A program made the translations under genes and the position numbers. Source: Panicum virgatum (Eukaryota; Streptophyta; Magnoliopsida; Poales; Poaceae). Taken from it: 64,000 bases of DNA. Of this stretch, positions 1 through 13,400 are shown one piece after another (the first letter of the stretch is position 1; each line of letters starts with the position of its first letter). The stretch is taken from contig NC_053146.1 of assembly GCF_016808335.1 (NCBI RefSeq), positions 41,970,470 through 42,034,469 on the forward strand, in the 5' to 3' direction. Under the pieces are notes generated by a model that was given only the letters and a program-made list of their open reading frames with translations, was not told the DNA's origin and ran no database searches.

Positions 1-1446
1 TGTAAAGATCGCCAGTATATTCCTTGCACGTAGCAAAATATGGAGGAAAATAAAATATCTGCATAACAGTCTGCGAAAGAGATTACAAGATGAGCATCTT
101 AGAAGGGAGATCAACTCGACCATTCCAGCTGTTTTGGTGATTTCTACAATTCTACTCTAGCTTCACTGATTACTCTGATGATGAGTCTCGCGATACAACA
201 CACGCCTAAATTTCACCCCTTTTCGTTGTTTTTGACAAGCAGTTTCTGCCTTAAAAGTTGGGACTTATGGTGTAGAAACAAAAGTTTTGGTTACAACAGC
301 AGTTGCACAAGCAGCTCGAGCTCCATCCTTCTCTGTTGGGCACCATACACTTTGATGGCCTCAGACAAACAATTTGCACTAGTCAACGATGGATATTCTT
401 ACTGCTACAAGAAATTTCAATCGTACTTTCTGTTGGATCACTGACAGTTAGCACAGGATTCAGAGACTTGTACACATGCTATGCATTCTTTTTTTTTGAA
501 GAAGACACCAAAAGGTGTCTCATACCTGATTCATATGAAGGAAAACAATTGGTAGTATAATAGAAGGACAACTTGACACAAGACGACATAAAGAAAATAA
601 AATTACATCGAAGAACTCTCTGATCGTCTTCTTCAACGATTGTTCGTCGTCCACCGGAGCTTGAAAAACACACTGAAAATGCAGTAAGGGAAAGGAACAC
701 CTGCAAACATCATCGCCACACAAGACTTTGAAGACCGCAAAAACCACTCGCTGCTTACAACGAGATCTAGCAACCGCTGAAAGAAATTTCACCAATAACT
801 TTGCAAGTTTCTGAACTTTGTACAAAATACAAACCAGGCATGTAGCGCCAACATTGATCTCGTCAAAACTAAGTGCAGAACATGGATATCAGTCTATGAG
901 CTACCATCATAAAGCAGCCCCCTGTTGGCATAAATACACAAGCCCCCCCAAAAAAAACTGCACCTTTACAAGCAGATGCTTTGGAAATTGCTATACTGAC
1001 CATACATTGAGCTATCAATAACAAACACAAATCCCAATGATGCCTCTCATCATGCCACCATGTCTCCTGACAACCCAAAAAAACAAACATAAAGTTAAAT
1101 TATCACTCCAGGCTTGATGAACTGAATCACCTAACTGTTCAGGCCACCATGCCACCATGAGAGTACTACTTAAAATGAAGATGCAGCACCCTCCAACCAA
1201 GAAATACAAATACCGCCTGTCCCCTTTGTACTCTCATTTCTTGTTCCTTGCAAATATTTACCACTGAGCAAATGCAACTGGCAAAACAGGTTTTCTGTTT
1301 GCAAAACATCACAGTGAAATTGCAGTTCTCCTTGGATCATAGCATTTTCTGTATGGGTGTGACCAACTGACCATGAAATGCACAGTACATCAACCAGGAT
1401 ACTTTGCACTAAATCATTCAAAAGCTGAAGTGCTCATTGAACAACA
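1..1446. other. Region downstream of CTC1; no gene recognised
   Basis: This stretch lies beyond the CTC1 stop codon in the direction of CTC1 transcription, so its part nearest 1446 is expected to be CTC1 3' untranslated sequence. Short open frames occur on both strands (for example minus 520-825) but none resembles a known family and none has convincing coding character. I see no clear polyadenylation signal or TE terminus. Confidence 0.4.
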
Positions 1447-4400
1447 CTAGCTGTTTTCCAAAATGGCATGTAGCCTTCTAGCTTCTTCCAAAGGATCTAC
1501 TGGAAAAACTTCTTTTATCCAAAGCATCTGCATGTTCCGTACTGGGAAATCAGGAAACTCTATATTGAACCCATTGAAGTCATCTGGGTTTCTAACTGAT
1601 GCTATGACATTCTGCAAAAGTGTAAAGGGTCATCAGACAACATAACTTCTAAGAATTCAAGTAATTAATGATAGGTTTAATGTCTACGAAACTACAAAAT
1701 AAAAGGAAGTTGCATATCTCATGAGACACAAATAAATACATGCTTTCATACTGCACAAATGAACAAAACACAAGACAAATGGCACAAACAGCACATTTGA
1801 TTCTGACAGAACAATTCACATGCTGGTAGAATACTAATATTGAGTTCAAAACAATATGATGTCTTTCAGAATCATACCTAAACATACATTTTCTTAGCTC
1901 GAATGCTGTATAATATCCAAGATAATTGTTGGAGTATATTGAGCCCATGTATAGAGGAGCATCTAGAGGCCCATGTATAGGACTTTATATACCCATCCAT
2001 CTAGGGTTTGGAGGAATACATTCATTATTTCCCTCCTACATGGTATCATTAGCCTAGGGTTAGGGATCCCTCTCCTCTCCTCCCTCCCCACCTCCCAGCC
2101 GCCGGCCGCAGGCGCCCCCTCCTCTCTCCCCTTCCTCTTTCCCTCCCCTGTCTACCTCCTCTGCTCCGGCCGCCGCCCGTGCGCCCTCTTCTTCCTCTGC
2201 TCCGGCCGACTCCTCTACTGGCGCCGCTAGGGCTGGAATCGGGCCGAGCCTCGATTTTTTTCGAGTTTTCTTCGAAATCAATATATTTGTATTTATTATA
2301 GTCTCCCATGTTGTTTGATACGCAACTTCAAATCGAGCATAACGAGCCGAGCCGAACCGAGCCTGCCAAAATTAACTTTTGTTCCAAATCAACTAATCTT
2401 TATTTTAAAAAAAGAACAAATGTAATCGAAGCAATTTTGAAACGAGCCACCGAGCCAGCTTAACGAGCTTTTTTTCCAGCCCTAGGCGCCGCCGCCTGGC
2501 CTCCTCTGGCCTAGCACGCCCTGGCCGTCGCGCTGGCTGCCGTCGAGCCTGCGCCCTACGGCTCGTGCAGCACCCGCCGCCCGTCCTGGAGCCGCCCGTG
2601 CAGCCACCCATCTTGGAGCCGCCCGTGCGGCCGCCCGTGCAGGGCCCCCTGGCCGCCGCCCGTGTAAGCAGCTCGCCGCCGACGCCGCGCCCGATCCCGC
2701 GTGGACCGGGCTGGGGATGTCGCCCGCGGATACGCCGACGCCGCTCTCGCCGCGGCCCTCCTCGCCGCCAAGTCAGAGGCTTCGGCGGCCCAGGAGCGGG
2801 TCCGCGTGGCTGCCCTCGCCTGGGAGCGCGAGTGCGCCGCGGCCGACGCCTCCGCTCTCCGGGTCGCCGAGGCGGAGCACTTCATCCGCGTCTCCTCCGG
2901 CCAGCCCGTCGTCCCCGAGCCCGGCGCCTCTTCCTCCCACCAGGCCCCGCCCACTGGATCTGGAGCCCGGTACGACTCAATCGACCCCATGATCGCCCAG
3001 CTCCATTTCCAGGCCGCCGGCGTCCAGAACATCTGGGCCCTGGTCACCGTCCTCCTCGACCCGACGTCCTCCTACGGACGCTGGCGGAACCAAGTCCTGC
3101 TCGCCCTCCGCCGCTACGCCCTCGACGACCACGTCCTCCTCGACACGCCGATCGAGGCGCAGGACGTGGTGTGGCTGCGCCTCGACAGCGTCGCCATGTC
3201 CTGGATCTTCGGGACCATCTCCCTAGATCTTCAGGACCTCGTCAGGACCCACGGCGGCACCGCGCGACAGGCCTGGTTGGCGCTCGAGGGGCAGTTCCTC
3301 GGCAACGCCGAGTTCCGCACCCTCAAGCTCGACGCCACCTTCCGCACCTTCGAGCAGGGGGATCTCTCCGTTGGTGAGTACTGCCGGCGGATGAAGGGCA
3401 TGGCTCCTGCTCTTCATGACCTCGGGGATCCGGTGTCCGATCGGGTCTTGGTGCTCAATGTCCTACGGGGCTTGAGCAGCACCTATGACCACCTGAAGAC
3501 CTGGATCACCCGCCAGAAGCCCTTCTCCTCTTTCCTGCAGGTCCGGGACAACCTCGCCCTCGAGGAGATCACCACGGGTCTCGCGCCCGGATCGTCCTCG
3601 CCCACCCCCACCGCGCTCGTCGCTGTTCCTCCGGCCTCCTCCACCGCTCCTGCCACCTCGCTCCTTGGTGCTGCTCCCGCCGGGCAGACCGGAGGTGGTG
3701 GGGCGTGGACGTCGTCGGCGGGGGGGAAGGGGTGGTGGTGGTACTGGTGACCCTGCTCCTGGGGGTACCAGTACCAGTGGGGGCCGTCGGGGCGCGCCGA
3801 CTCCAGCTCCCGCTCCCGCTCCTGCCCCTGTCCCTGGAGGTACGCCCTGGCCATCCTTCAGCAACCCATGGTCAGGGCGCATCTCGATGTGGCCGTTCCA
3901 GGGTCCAGGAGGGGGGCCTCGTCCTCGGCTTCAGCCGGCGGCCATGTTCACCTAGCCTGGGGAGTGGGACCAGGCCGCTCTAGCGCAGTCCTTCAGCACC
4001 ATGGGACTGACGCCGCCAGTCAGCACCGAGTGGATCGCCGACTTGGGTGCCTCCTTCCACACCACTCCTGATGCTGGTATCCTCTCTTCCATCCGACCCC
4101 CACACCCCTCTTGTCCTTCTTCCATCATGGTTGGTGATGGGTCTTGCCTTCTTGTCACCGCCGTGGGTTCAGCTCCTCGTCTTTCCTAATGTTCTTGTTG
4201 CTTCTCAGATGGTTCACAACATTCTTTCCATTCGCCAGTTTACTGCTGACAACTCCTGTTCTATCGAATTTGACCCTTCTGGTCTTACTGTGAAAGATTC
4301 AGCTTTCCGACATTCGCTCCTCAAATGTGACAGCCCGGAGCCCCTTTACACTCTTCGACTTTCTGCTTACGCTGCTCCGCCTTCGACTCCATCTTCGTCT

Positions 4401-7400
4401 GCTGCTTTTGCTGTGATGCCTTCTTCCACCACCTCTGTCATGCGTGCCAGTTAGGTCATCATGTTAGACTTCCTTTTTCTTCTTCTTCGCATGCTGCGCA
4501 TACTTTTGATCTTATTCACTGTGACATGTGGACATCTCCTATTCTCAGCATGTCTGGCTATAAATATTATCTGGTCATTGTTGATTTTTCTCATTACTCT
4601 TGGACTTTCCCTTTGCGCGCCAAGTCTGAGACCTTCCCCACCCTTCTCGACTTTTTTGCCTGGGTGTCCACTCAGTTCGGCCTCACCGTTAAGGCCGTCC
4701 AGTGCGACGAGCGTGAGTTCGATAACTCCACCTCCCGTTCCTTCTTTCTCTCTCGGGGTGTTCAGCTGTGTATGTCTTGTTCGTATACCTCTCCTCAGAA
4801 CGGCAAGGCTGAGCGGATGATTCGCACAACGAACGACGTCGTGCGCACCCTTCTGATCCAGGCCTCTCTACCCCCGCGCTTCTGGACTGAGCCTCCACAT
4901 CACCACCTACTTGCTCAACCGTCTTCCGTCCACTGCTTCTCATGCTCCTACTCCACACCACGCTCTTTTCGGTACCCCTTCTCGCTACGACCACCTTCGG
5001 GTCTTCGGGTGTGCGTGTTACCCTAACACCTCCGCCACCGCTTCTCACAAGCTGGCACCCCGCTTGACTCGTTGTGTGTTCCTTGGGTACTCCCCTGACC
5101 ACAAGGGGTACCGATGCTTTGACCTCACCTCTCGCCGCGTTCTGATCTCCCGACACGTCGTTTTTGACGAGTCGGATTTCCACTACTCCACCTCCTCTAC
5201 ACCTTCTCCTGACCCTGAGTTGGATTCACTGTTTTCGACTGACTCGGTGGTCTTCCGGTGATCCCTGCTGTGCCGAGCGCAGCCCCGGTGCCCGCGGTCG
5301 CGCCACGCGCGGCCCCTGGACCTCCGGTCGTGCCGCGCGCGGACCCGGTGTCTCCTGCTGCGCCACGCGCGGCCCCGGTACCTTCCGCTGCACCTGCGCG
5401 GTACGCTCAACCGGTGCAGGTGTACCGGCGTCGTTCGGCGCCGCCTCCTGCTCCGGAGGCTCCTGCGGCGCCTACACCGGAGCCGTCGCCGCCGCCGCCT
5501 CCGCCGACTCGCTCTCGAGCCGAGCCGGCGGTGTACCACCCGCCAATGATACATCGGGATCCTCGGCATATCCATCCCATGGTGACTCGGCGGATGGTGT
5601 CTCCGGCTGCGACTCTCTCCACCACCGAGGGAGAGCCGCGGGTCTCTCCGATACCCTCCTCTGTCCGCGACGCCTTAGTGGATCCTCACTGGCGTCGCGC
5701 AATGGAAGAGGAATACGCGGCTCTTCTTGCCAATCGGACGTGGGACCTCGTGCCGCGTCCGTCTGGTTGCAATATGATGACTGGCAAGTGGATCTGGACG
5801 CATAAGCGTCGGGCTGATGGCACACTGGAGCGCTACAAGGCTCGATGGGTTCTCCGGGGGTTCACTCAACAGCCTGGTGTAGACTATGGTGAGACCTTCA
5901 GTCCAGTAGTGAAGCCTGCTACTGTGCGCACGGTCATCTCGCTTGCGCTCTCGCACTCTTGGCCTGTGCACCAGCTAGACGTGAAGAATGCGTTTCTTCA
6001 CGGCACTCTGTCAGAGACTGTCTACTGCTCTCAGCCAGCGGGATTTGTGGACTTGAGTCGTCCGGATATGATCTGCCGGCTCAACAAGTCTCTCTATGGT
6101 CTGAAGCAGACTCCTCGGGCTTGGTACTCTCGGTTCGCCACGTTCTTGCTGACATTGGGATTCACCGAGGCCAAATCTGACACGTCTCTCTTCATCTACC
6201 GCCGTGGGGATGAGACTGCATATCTGCTGCTCTATGTCGATGACATTGTGCTCACAGCCTCCAGTCAGCAGTTGCTTCAGATTGTCATCTCCTCTCTGTA
6301 GCAGGAGTTTGCTATGAAGGATCTGGGTCAGCTCCACCACTTCTTGGGCGTCACTGTTGAGCCTCGCCCGTCTGGTCTTCTCCTTCACCAGCGGCAGTAC
6401 GCACTGGATATTCTGGAGCGGGCTGGGATGACTGATTGTAAGCCCTGCTCCACTCCTGTCGACACTCAGGCGAAGCTGTCTGCTGATCTGGGTGATCCAG
6501 TGGCTGATCCTACTGTCTACCGGAGTCTGGCCGGCGCGTTGCAGTACCTCACCTTCACCAAGCCGGACCTCACCTACGCTGTTCAGCAGGTCTGTCTCCA
6601 TATGCATGATCCCCGAGAGTCACACCTTGCTGCGCTGAAGCGTCTCCTCCGCTACGTCCGTGGCACTGTGGACCTCGGCCTGGGGCTTCACCGCTCGTCC
6701 TTAGCTGAGCTGGTTGTCCACACCGACGCCGACTGGGCTGGCTGCCCAGACACTCGCCGCTCCACTTCCGGCTACGCCGTCTTCCTGGGCGGCAACCTGG
6801 TCTCCTGGTCGTCCAAGCGGCAGCCGGTTGTCTCCCGCTCCAGTGCCGAGGCGGAGTACCGAGCTGTCGCTAACGGCGTGGCGGAGGCGTCGTGGCTACG
6901 ACAGCTCTTGGCGGAGCTCCACAGCCCACTCGCCAAGAGCACACTCATCTACTGCGACAATGTCAGGGCCGTATATCTCTCCACCAACCCCGTCCAGCAC
7001 CAGCGGACGAAACATGTGGAGATCGACCTACACTTCGTGCGTGACAGGGTCGCCATCGGCGATGTTCGGGTACTCCAGGTCCCGACTAGGCGACCACCTC
7101 CCAGTTTGCCGACATCTTCACCAAGAGACTACCCTCTTCGACCTTCTCGGAGTTTCGCTCCAGCCTCAACGTAGCAGGTGGCTAGTTGTGGCTGCGGGGG
7201 GTATTTGCCCTTTGTACTTGCTTCCTGTCCAGTCTTGAACACCGCTGCGACGGTAGTTCAGACTGCGGGGGGTGTTGTGTTGGTTTTCTTGTTGTCCAGT
7301 CTTGAACACCGCTGCGCCGGTAGTTCAGACTGCGGGGGGTGTTGGAGTATATTGAGCCCATGTATAGAGGCCCATCTAGAGGCCCATGTATAGGACTATA

Positions 7401-10400
7401 TATACCCACCCATTTAGAGTTTGGAGGAATACATCTATTATTTCCCTCCTACAATAATTGATCCAAACTGAAACATGCTTTGACAATTAATGGATAACTA
7501 AACTCACCAGAGTTCCCTTCCAACAAGCATTAAGGATAATAAATTTCAGAAGTTTGTCTTCAAAGCGACTCAAGACTTTATGCAAAACAGAAGATGCATC
7601 TAAGTCTTGGCAAGAGAAATCAGGAGGAATTCCACAGTTTTTAACAATAACACCTGTGTGCCTCTTCAACATTGTTTCTAGGCAGCAACCAATAGTATGA
7701 TGTAATTTGGTCCTCTTTCCACCTTTTGAAAGCTTTAAATTAACAAAAGCATCCATATGTGCAACTTCCTGCAGTCTAAGCAACAATTCAGCCCTTGCAT
7801 CATCAGCCCAGCAACAGCAAAGGGATGATCCATCATCTAGAAAAAGTATAGGTAGTACAATATGATTAATACATGTGCTCCATGTGAATCATAAAAGTAA
7901 AATCATCCCTGTGTATCATTGGAATATTTTGAATTTTGATCTAGGATTGTATATGATGCACATTACAGTGTTGCCTAACAAGAAGAATTACATCATCTCT
8001 TACCAAGAATAAAACCAGCTAGCCGAACTTTTACATTTGGTATTTTACCATGATTAGTCGATTTATCCAAAACCAGCTTAAGAACAGTTGCCACCTGAAA
8101 CAAAGGTGAAGACATCAAATGCTGAACTTAAAGTAGAGGCGTGAAAGGAGTAAAGCAAAAGATAAAATTGAGCTTGAGATCAAAGAAAACATCTGAACAA
8201 CATTAAGCCGTTGTGAAAGGATCCATGAAGATTCAAATAGAGTACATCTGTGTAACCTATACATGGGCCAAATATAACCAGAAAGCAACCTACCCTGCAC
8301 TGAAATTGCATGGGCCTATCCTCTACAAAATGCTTCCGATGAAAGAACAAACATGGTGAAACTGTGCTAAGTGAACAATCCTTTAAGCAATTAGACTTGA
8401 GTGGTGAAATAACACTTTCTTCAGTCAGGTCAGGATGGCTGATAGAGGTAACTTCAATGTATGTAACAGGAGTTAACACTAATTCATGCCTGCAGCAAGA
8501 AAACAGAGGATGCATGAACCAACCACACAGAATGTAACTGCATATTTACATAGTGAAAACTAAAATATTATACCAAACAATTTGCATGATAAATTATTCT
8601 AGTCTGCAAACTTTCCCAAGTATTGACAACAGTAAGATAATAAATTCAGGATGCAGTAATGCACTAAGCTAATTTACATTTTTATCCAGTATTAATTAAC
8701 AGCCATTTTGGTCCTTGAAGTATGGCCAAAGGGTCAAACTGAACCTCAAATTTAAAAGGTCTAATCTAAACCTGAAGGTTTACAATTTTTGGGCCAAATC
8801 AGTATCCCAAGTCCCAACCACTTGACATGCCATGTGCAGTGCTGGCTCAACACCTTATTACCTACCCTAATATTCTACTTTCTCATCAAGGTTCTTAAGG
8901 TGTAATGTAGCCTATCTAGGTCGTCACATCTGCATGGGCCAAGTTAGACCTTGTTGGCGTACCCAAGTTACCACAAGACAGGGCAACTTACTGCCTTAAG
9001 AACATTGTCTCTCATAACTTGCAAACAAACCAAATTATCCTCTTCAAGGACACTTGGGTGCTTATCATAGCAAGCTAAGCTTCAGCTTACGGACCTGTTT
9101 GCTTATCTGATATCTGATAGGTGGTATCCTTCTAATCACAATTTCAGCAATGTGCATTCGGTTGAAAACCATATACAATGGAAATCAATGGGTGGGGCAG
9201 TATGGTCTCTTCATGGGGTATGATTCTTCCCAAGAGGAATGAAGATTAAGCGCTGAGTATGTTATGGTCGGAAGAGTACATGAGCGAAGACGTCGTGGCT
9301 GAGAGAGAAGGACAAGGGAGCGTGCACGTTCTGATAGTTGATTCGTGTGTTATTTGAATTTGTATTAGTGGTCGGTTGTAACTTGTAGCTTATATCTTGT
9401 GTACTGGAAGTTACGTTTAGAGATCAGTTTAGATCTCTGGGCGCTTGCGTCTACTTGTCCTAGCCCCTCCGTTCCTGCTCTGCTCAACCTCGACGCCGGC
9501 CGTAAGGACGGCGTCGCGCCCTCGCCGTTGCCGGGAGCCGAGTCCCCGGCCACCCGTCCACCACGATTACGCTCTTAGGTGCTTGATTTCTGACAATCTG
9601 GTATCAGAGACATCTCCGATGTCTGGGACCAACACCAACACCACTGCCGCCGCCGCTCCAACCGTCAGCACCGCTCCGCCGCTTCCTCTGCCTGCGCCTA
9701 CGCTCCCACCGCCCACCCATCCCCCCTCTTCCGCCGCCTTGGATACTCTCACCACCGCGATCTATGGACTGCAGCGCCAGATGACCCAGTTCTCGCGGCT
9801 CGCCGACGTCGAAGCTCGTGCGGTCCCCTCCACGGGCGGCGCTCATTTCTCGTCGATTCCCTCTCTGGCCACTCTGGCCATCGGCGCCGCGCCCACGACA
9901 TCGCTTCCCTGGCCAGGTCACGCCGGACCATCGTCCGCCGGGCCCTCGTCACCACAACTGCAGGCCTTTCCATATGGGATGCCGGGCTTTGGTGGCATAC
10001 CTCCGGCGCCACCGCCGACGTCTGTAGTTGTCACCGCCGCCGGAGCACCTGCCGCCGCACCGTACCCCACCCTGCGGACTGCCGCCGCGCCGTACCCCAC
10101 CCTGGGGACCACCGCCGAAGCCCCTGCCGCCGCGCCGTACCCCACCCTGGGGCTCGGCGTCCCGCCCCTGCTGCTCCTCCAGGGGGCGCCGCCGTCCTCA
10201 GCACTCATCCCCGCCGGACCTTCCTTTCCTCCTCCGCCGGCACCACCCACGGGTATGCCCAATTTCCATTGCCTGTATGACCAATTTGTTGCGCCGGCTA
10301 CTACATCCGCCACAACACCATCCCACTCTGTTCCAATCACACACATCCCTTTTCCCCATTCGCCATCACCCATTCCACAATTCAACCCCCATGACCATAC

Positions 10401-13400
10401 CGACGATCACGATGATGATCTCGGTGTTCCACGCTACTACAAACTCTCTTTTCCGACTTACGACGGAAAAGAGGACCCATTGGGCTGGCTAAACCGCTGT
10501 GAGCACTTCTTCCGTGCCCAGCGCACCCGCGAACACCAGAAAGTCGGCCTTGCCTCCTTCCACATGACTGGCGTGGCCCAACATTGGTTCTACATGCTTG
10601 AGCGCGACACCGGCGACATCAACGCCATCTCGTGGCCCTTGTTCCGCTCACTCTACCAACAGCGCTTCGGGCCACCATTGGGCGCCAACCACCTAGCCGG
10701 TCTGGCTCGCCTACCTTTCCGTGGCTCCGTGCAAGAATACCAAGAAATGTTCCAGGCTCGGATGGCGCATGCTGGCTACCTTTCGCCTGCTCAACAAGTC
10801 CAGTTGTTCACCGGTGGCCTCCCTGATCCGCTTCGGACAGATGTCGAGCTCCAAGCGCCAGCCGATCTACAGCGTGCAATGTCCTTGGCAAGAGCATACG
10901 AACGGCGTGCGACGGCCTCGCTAGCAGCACAAGGCCACCAGCAACGCTTCTTGGATCAGTCGCCACCGCCACAGCAATCGGCGCCGACGGCAACAGCAAC
11001 GCCCACGTCTACACCATCAATGCCTGCAGCACCCCCTCGCCAGTTGCGTCGTCTCTCATCCGCTGAGATGGCAGAATGCCGCCGCCAAGGACTTATAACT
11101 GTGATGAGCCTTATGTTCAGGGTCACAAGTGTCAGCGCTTGTTCTATTTGGAAGTGTCCGACTTTGATGCATCAGCTGAACTTAGCCCTGAGAAAGATCC
11201 AGAAAATTCAGAGCTACCACCATTGATATCTCTGCATGCTATCACAGGAATAAGAACAGAAGACACCATGCAACTTCATGTCAATATTGGAAATCATGAG
11301 CTCACAGCATTGGTTGATTCAGGGTCTACTCATAACTTTGTCAGTATGGAAGCAGCTCGACATATCGGATTGTCAATCCATGATAGCAAAGGTAAAAATG
11401 TAGTAATTGCCAATGGTGATCGCGTCGCCTGCCGTGGCCTAGCGCGCGATGTCGCACTCTGCATTGCAGGATCATTCTTCACGGTGGATTCTTACACAAT
11501 CCCATTGGACTGCTACGATATGGTCCTAGGAGTACAATTCTTGCGCACTCTAGGTTCCATCTTGTGGGACTTTGATGATCTCTGCATGGCCTTTTGGCAT
11601 CACGGCCAGCGAATTCTTTGGAAGGGCATTGGGTCTACGCGGTGGGATATTAAACCCACTGGTCGACTTCATTCCATCAGCTCAGAATCATTGCCTGTGG
11701 AAGTGTCAGACTTTGATGAATCAGTTCAATCACATGAAAAAGAGGACAACAGTGCTAATGACCTTCCTCCACTCCTCTCCCTTCATGCCATTACTGATTT
11801 ACTGGCATCCGCACAACAGACACAATGCAAATCAAAGTGGGTATAGGCAATCATCAGTTCACTGCCTTGCTTGACTCAGGGTCCACTCACAACTTTATCA
11901 GCGGGCCAGCAGCTCAACATGTTGGATTATGCTTCCACGACAGCCGTGGCGCCTATGTTACTGTGGCCAATGGTCACCGTGTTCCTTGCCGTGGCCTTGC
12001 AAAAGATGTCGCGTTACGCATTGGAGTGGGTACTTCACGGTTGATTACTACACAATACCCTTACACTGCTATGACATGGTCCTAGGGGTGTCATTCCTTC
12101 GCACATTGGGATCAATCCTTTGGGACTTTGATGATTTGTGCATGGCCTTTTGGCATCAAGGCAGGCGTGTCCTTTGGAAGGGAATTGACTCTACAAGATG
12201 GGACATCCCATCCACAGATCGCTTGCTCTGGCACATCCTCGTCCAATGGAATGGACTCTCGAATGCGGAATCAACGTGGAAACCGGTCAACGACTTCCGT
12301 ACATCACTTCCGGACTTCCAGCTCGAGGACGAGCTGTTTCCCGAGGGAGGGAGAGATGTTATGGTCGGAAGAGTACATGAGCGAAGACGTCGTGGCTGAG
12401 AGAGAAGGACAAGGGAGCGTGCACGTTCTGATAGTTGCTTCGTGTGTTATTTGAATTTGTATTAGTGGTCGGTTGTAACTTGTAGCTTATATCTTGTGTA
12501 CTGGACATCTAATGGAAGTTACGTTTAGAGATCAGTTTAGATCTCTGGGCGCTTGCGTCTACTTGTCCTAGCCCCTCCGTTCCTGCTCTGCTCAAGCTCA
12601 ACGCCGGCCGTCAGGACAGTGTCGCGCCCTCGCCGTCGCCGGGAGCCGAGTCCCCGGCCACCCGTCCACCACGATTACGCTCTCAGGTGCTTGAATTCTG
12701 ACAGAGTAGTGCTCCATGTGGTGTAACAAGCAGAGTCTCTCTTGGGTCATGAGTACCCGAAGAGGAGGAATGGCAAATAGATTGTGAAGAGCTCTCCATC
12801 TGGTGCAACAATTAATCTGAGTTGCCAATTTAGCGCAACAATCTATGTGGATGGGCTGGGATTTTAGTTTCACCATCCATATGGACAGTCCAGAGTGAGC
12901 CCCGCATGGGACTTGATTAGTCCTTTATGGATGAGGTTACACATTTGCATGTTTACTATTTGGGGAGATCAAATACTTCTATACAGTGCCCAAGTATTTG
13001 CCCTCACATTAGCTGCATAACAGCATATAACATTGCTCACTCCAGAGTCGAGACCATTTACCTTTACAAGCAAAACCAAGTAAAACTATGGATTATGTAC
13101 TTAATTCATTCTTAGGGAGTGTCACTACGTATCTCCGTATTAGTAAGCGGGCCTACACCTTCGTAACCCAAGGACTGACGAACACAAAATGAAACAACGC
13201 AACCGTATGGAGAATGCACACTATTCTATTACTCATTCTATTCAAGTTACCATCTTTTACAAAGCAAGTGTCAGACATCAGCTTCCTTGTCAGGTAAAGG
13301 TCATACATCAAATTTGTGGTAAAAGCTACAATTTTTCATACAGGCAAATATGACCTTTTGCTGTAACCATACTAACAAGACAATGGAAGTAACATTTAAT

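Larger units (their letters stand above)
1927..7453 (+). mobile_element. Ty1/copia LTR retrotransposon in the last intron of CTC1
   Basis: Two 114-bp LTRs (1927-2040 and 7340-7453), both TG...CA, are flanked by the 5-bp TSD ATAAT (1922-1926, 7454-7458). A primer binding site follows the first LTR and a G-rich polypurine tract precedes the second. Gag, integrase, reverse transcriptase and RNase H remains occur in copia order (integrase before RT) on the plus strand, antisense to CTC1. Several frameshifts and stops make it non-coding. The LTRs differ at about 8 of 114 positions by eye, so the insertion is not recent. Without it the host intron would be about 0.37 kb. Confidence 0.95.
9260..12703 (+). 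mobile_element. Non-autonomous Ty3/gypsy element (Gag plus duplicated protease) in CTC1 intron 13
   Basis: LTRs of 336 bp (9260-9595) and 347 bp (12357-12703) begin TGTTATGGTCGG and end TGACA. The flanking 5-bp duplication is GAGTA (9255-9259, 12704-12708), and a tRNA-Met-type PBS starts at 9599. Between the LTRs lie gag, two aspartic-protease copies and a C-terminal chromodomain-like tail. Reverse transcriptase, RNase H and integrase are absent. The LTRs differ by about nine substitutions and one 11-bp indel by eye, so it is younger than the copia neighbour. It lies antisense to CTC1. The chromodomain tail and short LTRs suggest a chromovirus, possibly the Reina group. Confidence 0.93.

Noticed and set aside
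2049..2309. Arg/Gly-rich minus-strand frames near the copia leader
   Set aside because: Low-complexity frames from GC-rich leader DNA, crossing the border of the nested MITE.
4689..5183. Minus-strand 164-codon frame in the copia element
   Set aside because: Antisense shadow of integrase sequence; no independent signal.
9599..9610. A tRNA gene or tRNA fragment
   Set aside because: Only the short complement of a tRNA 3' end is present, at the exact place of a retrotransposon primer site; no cloverleaf can be built.
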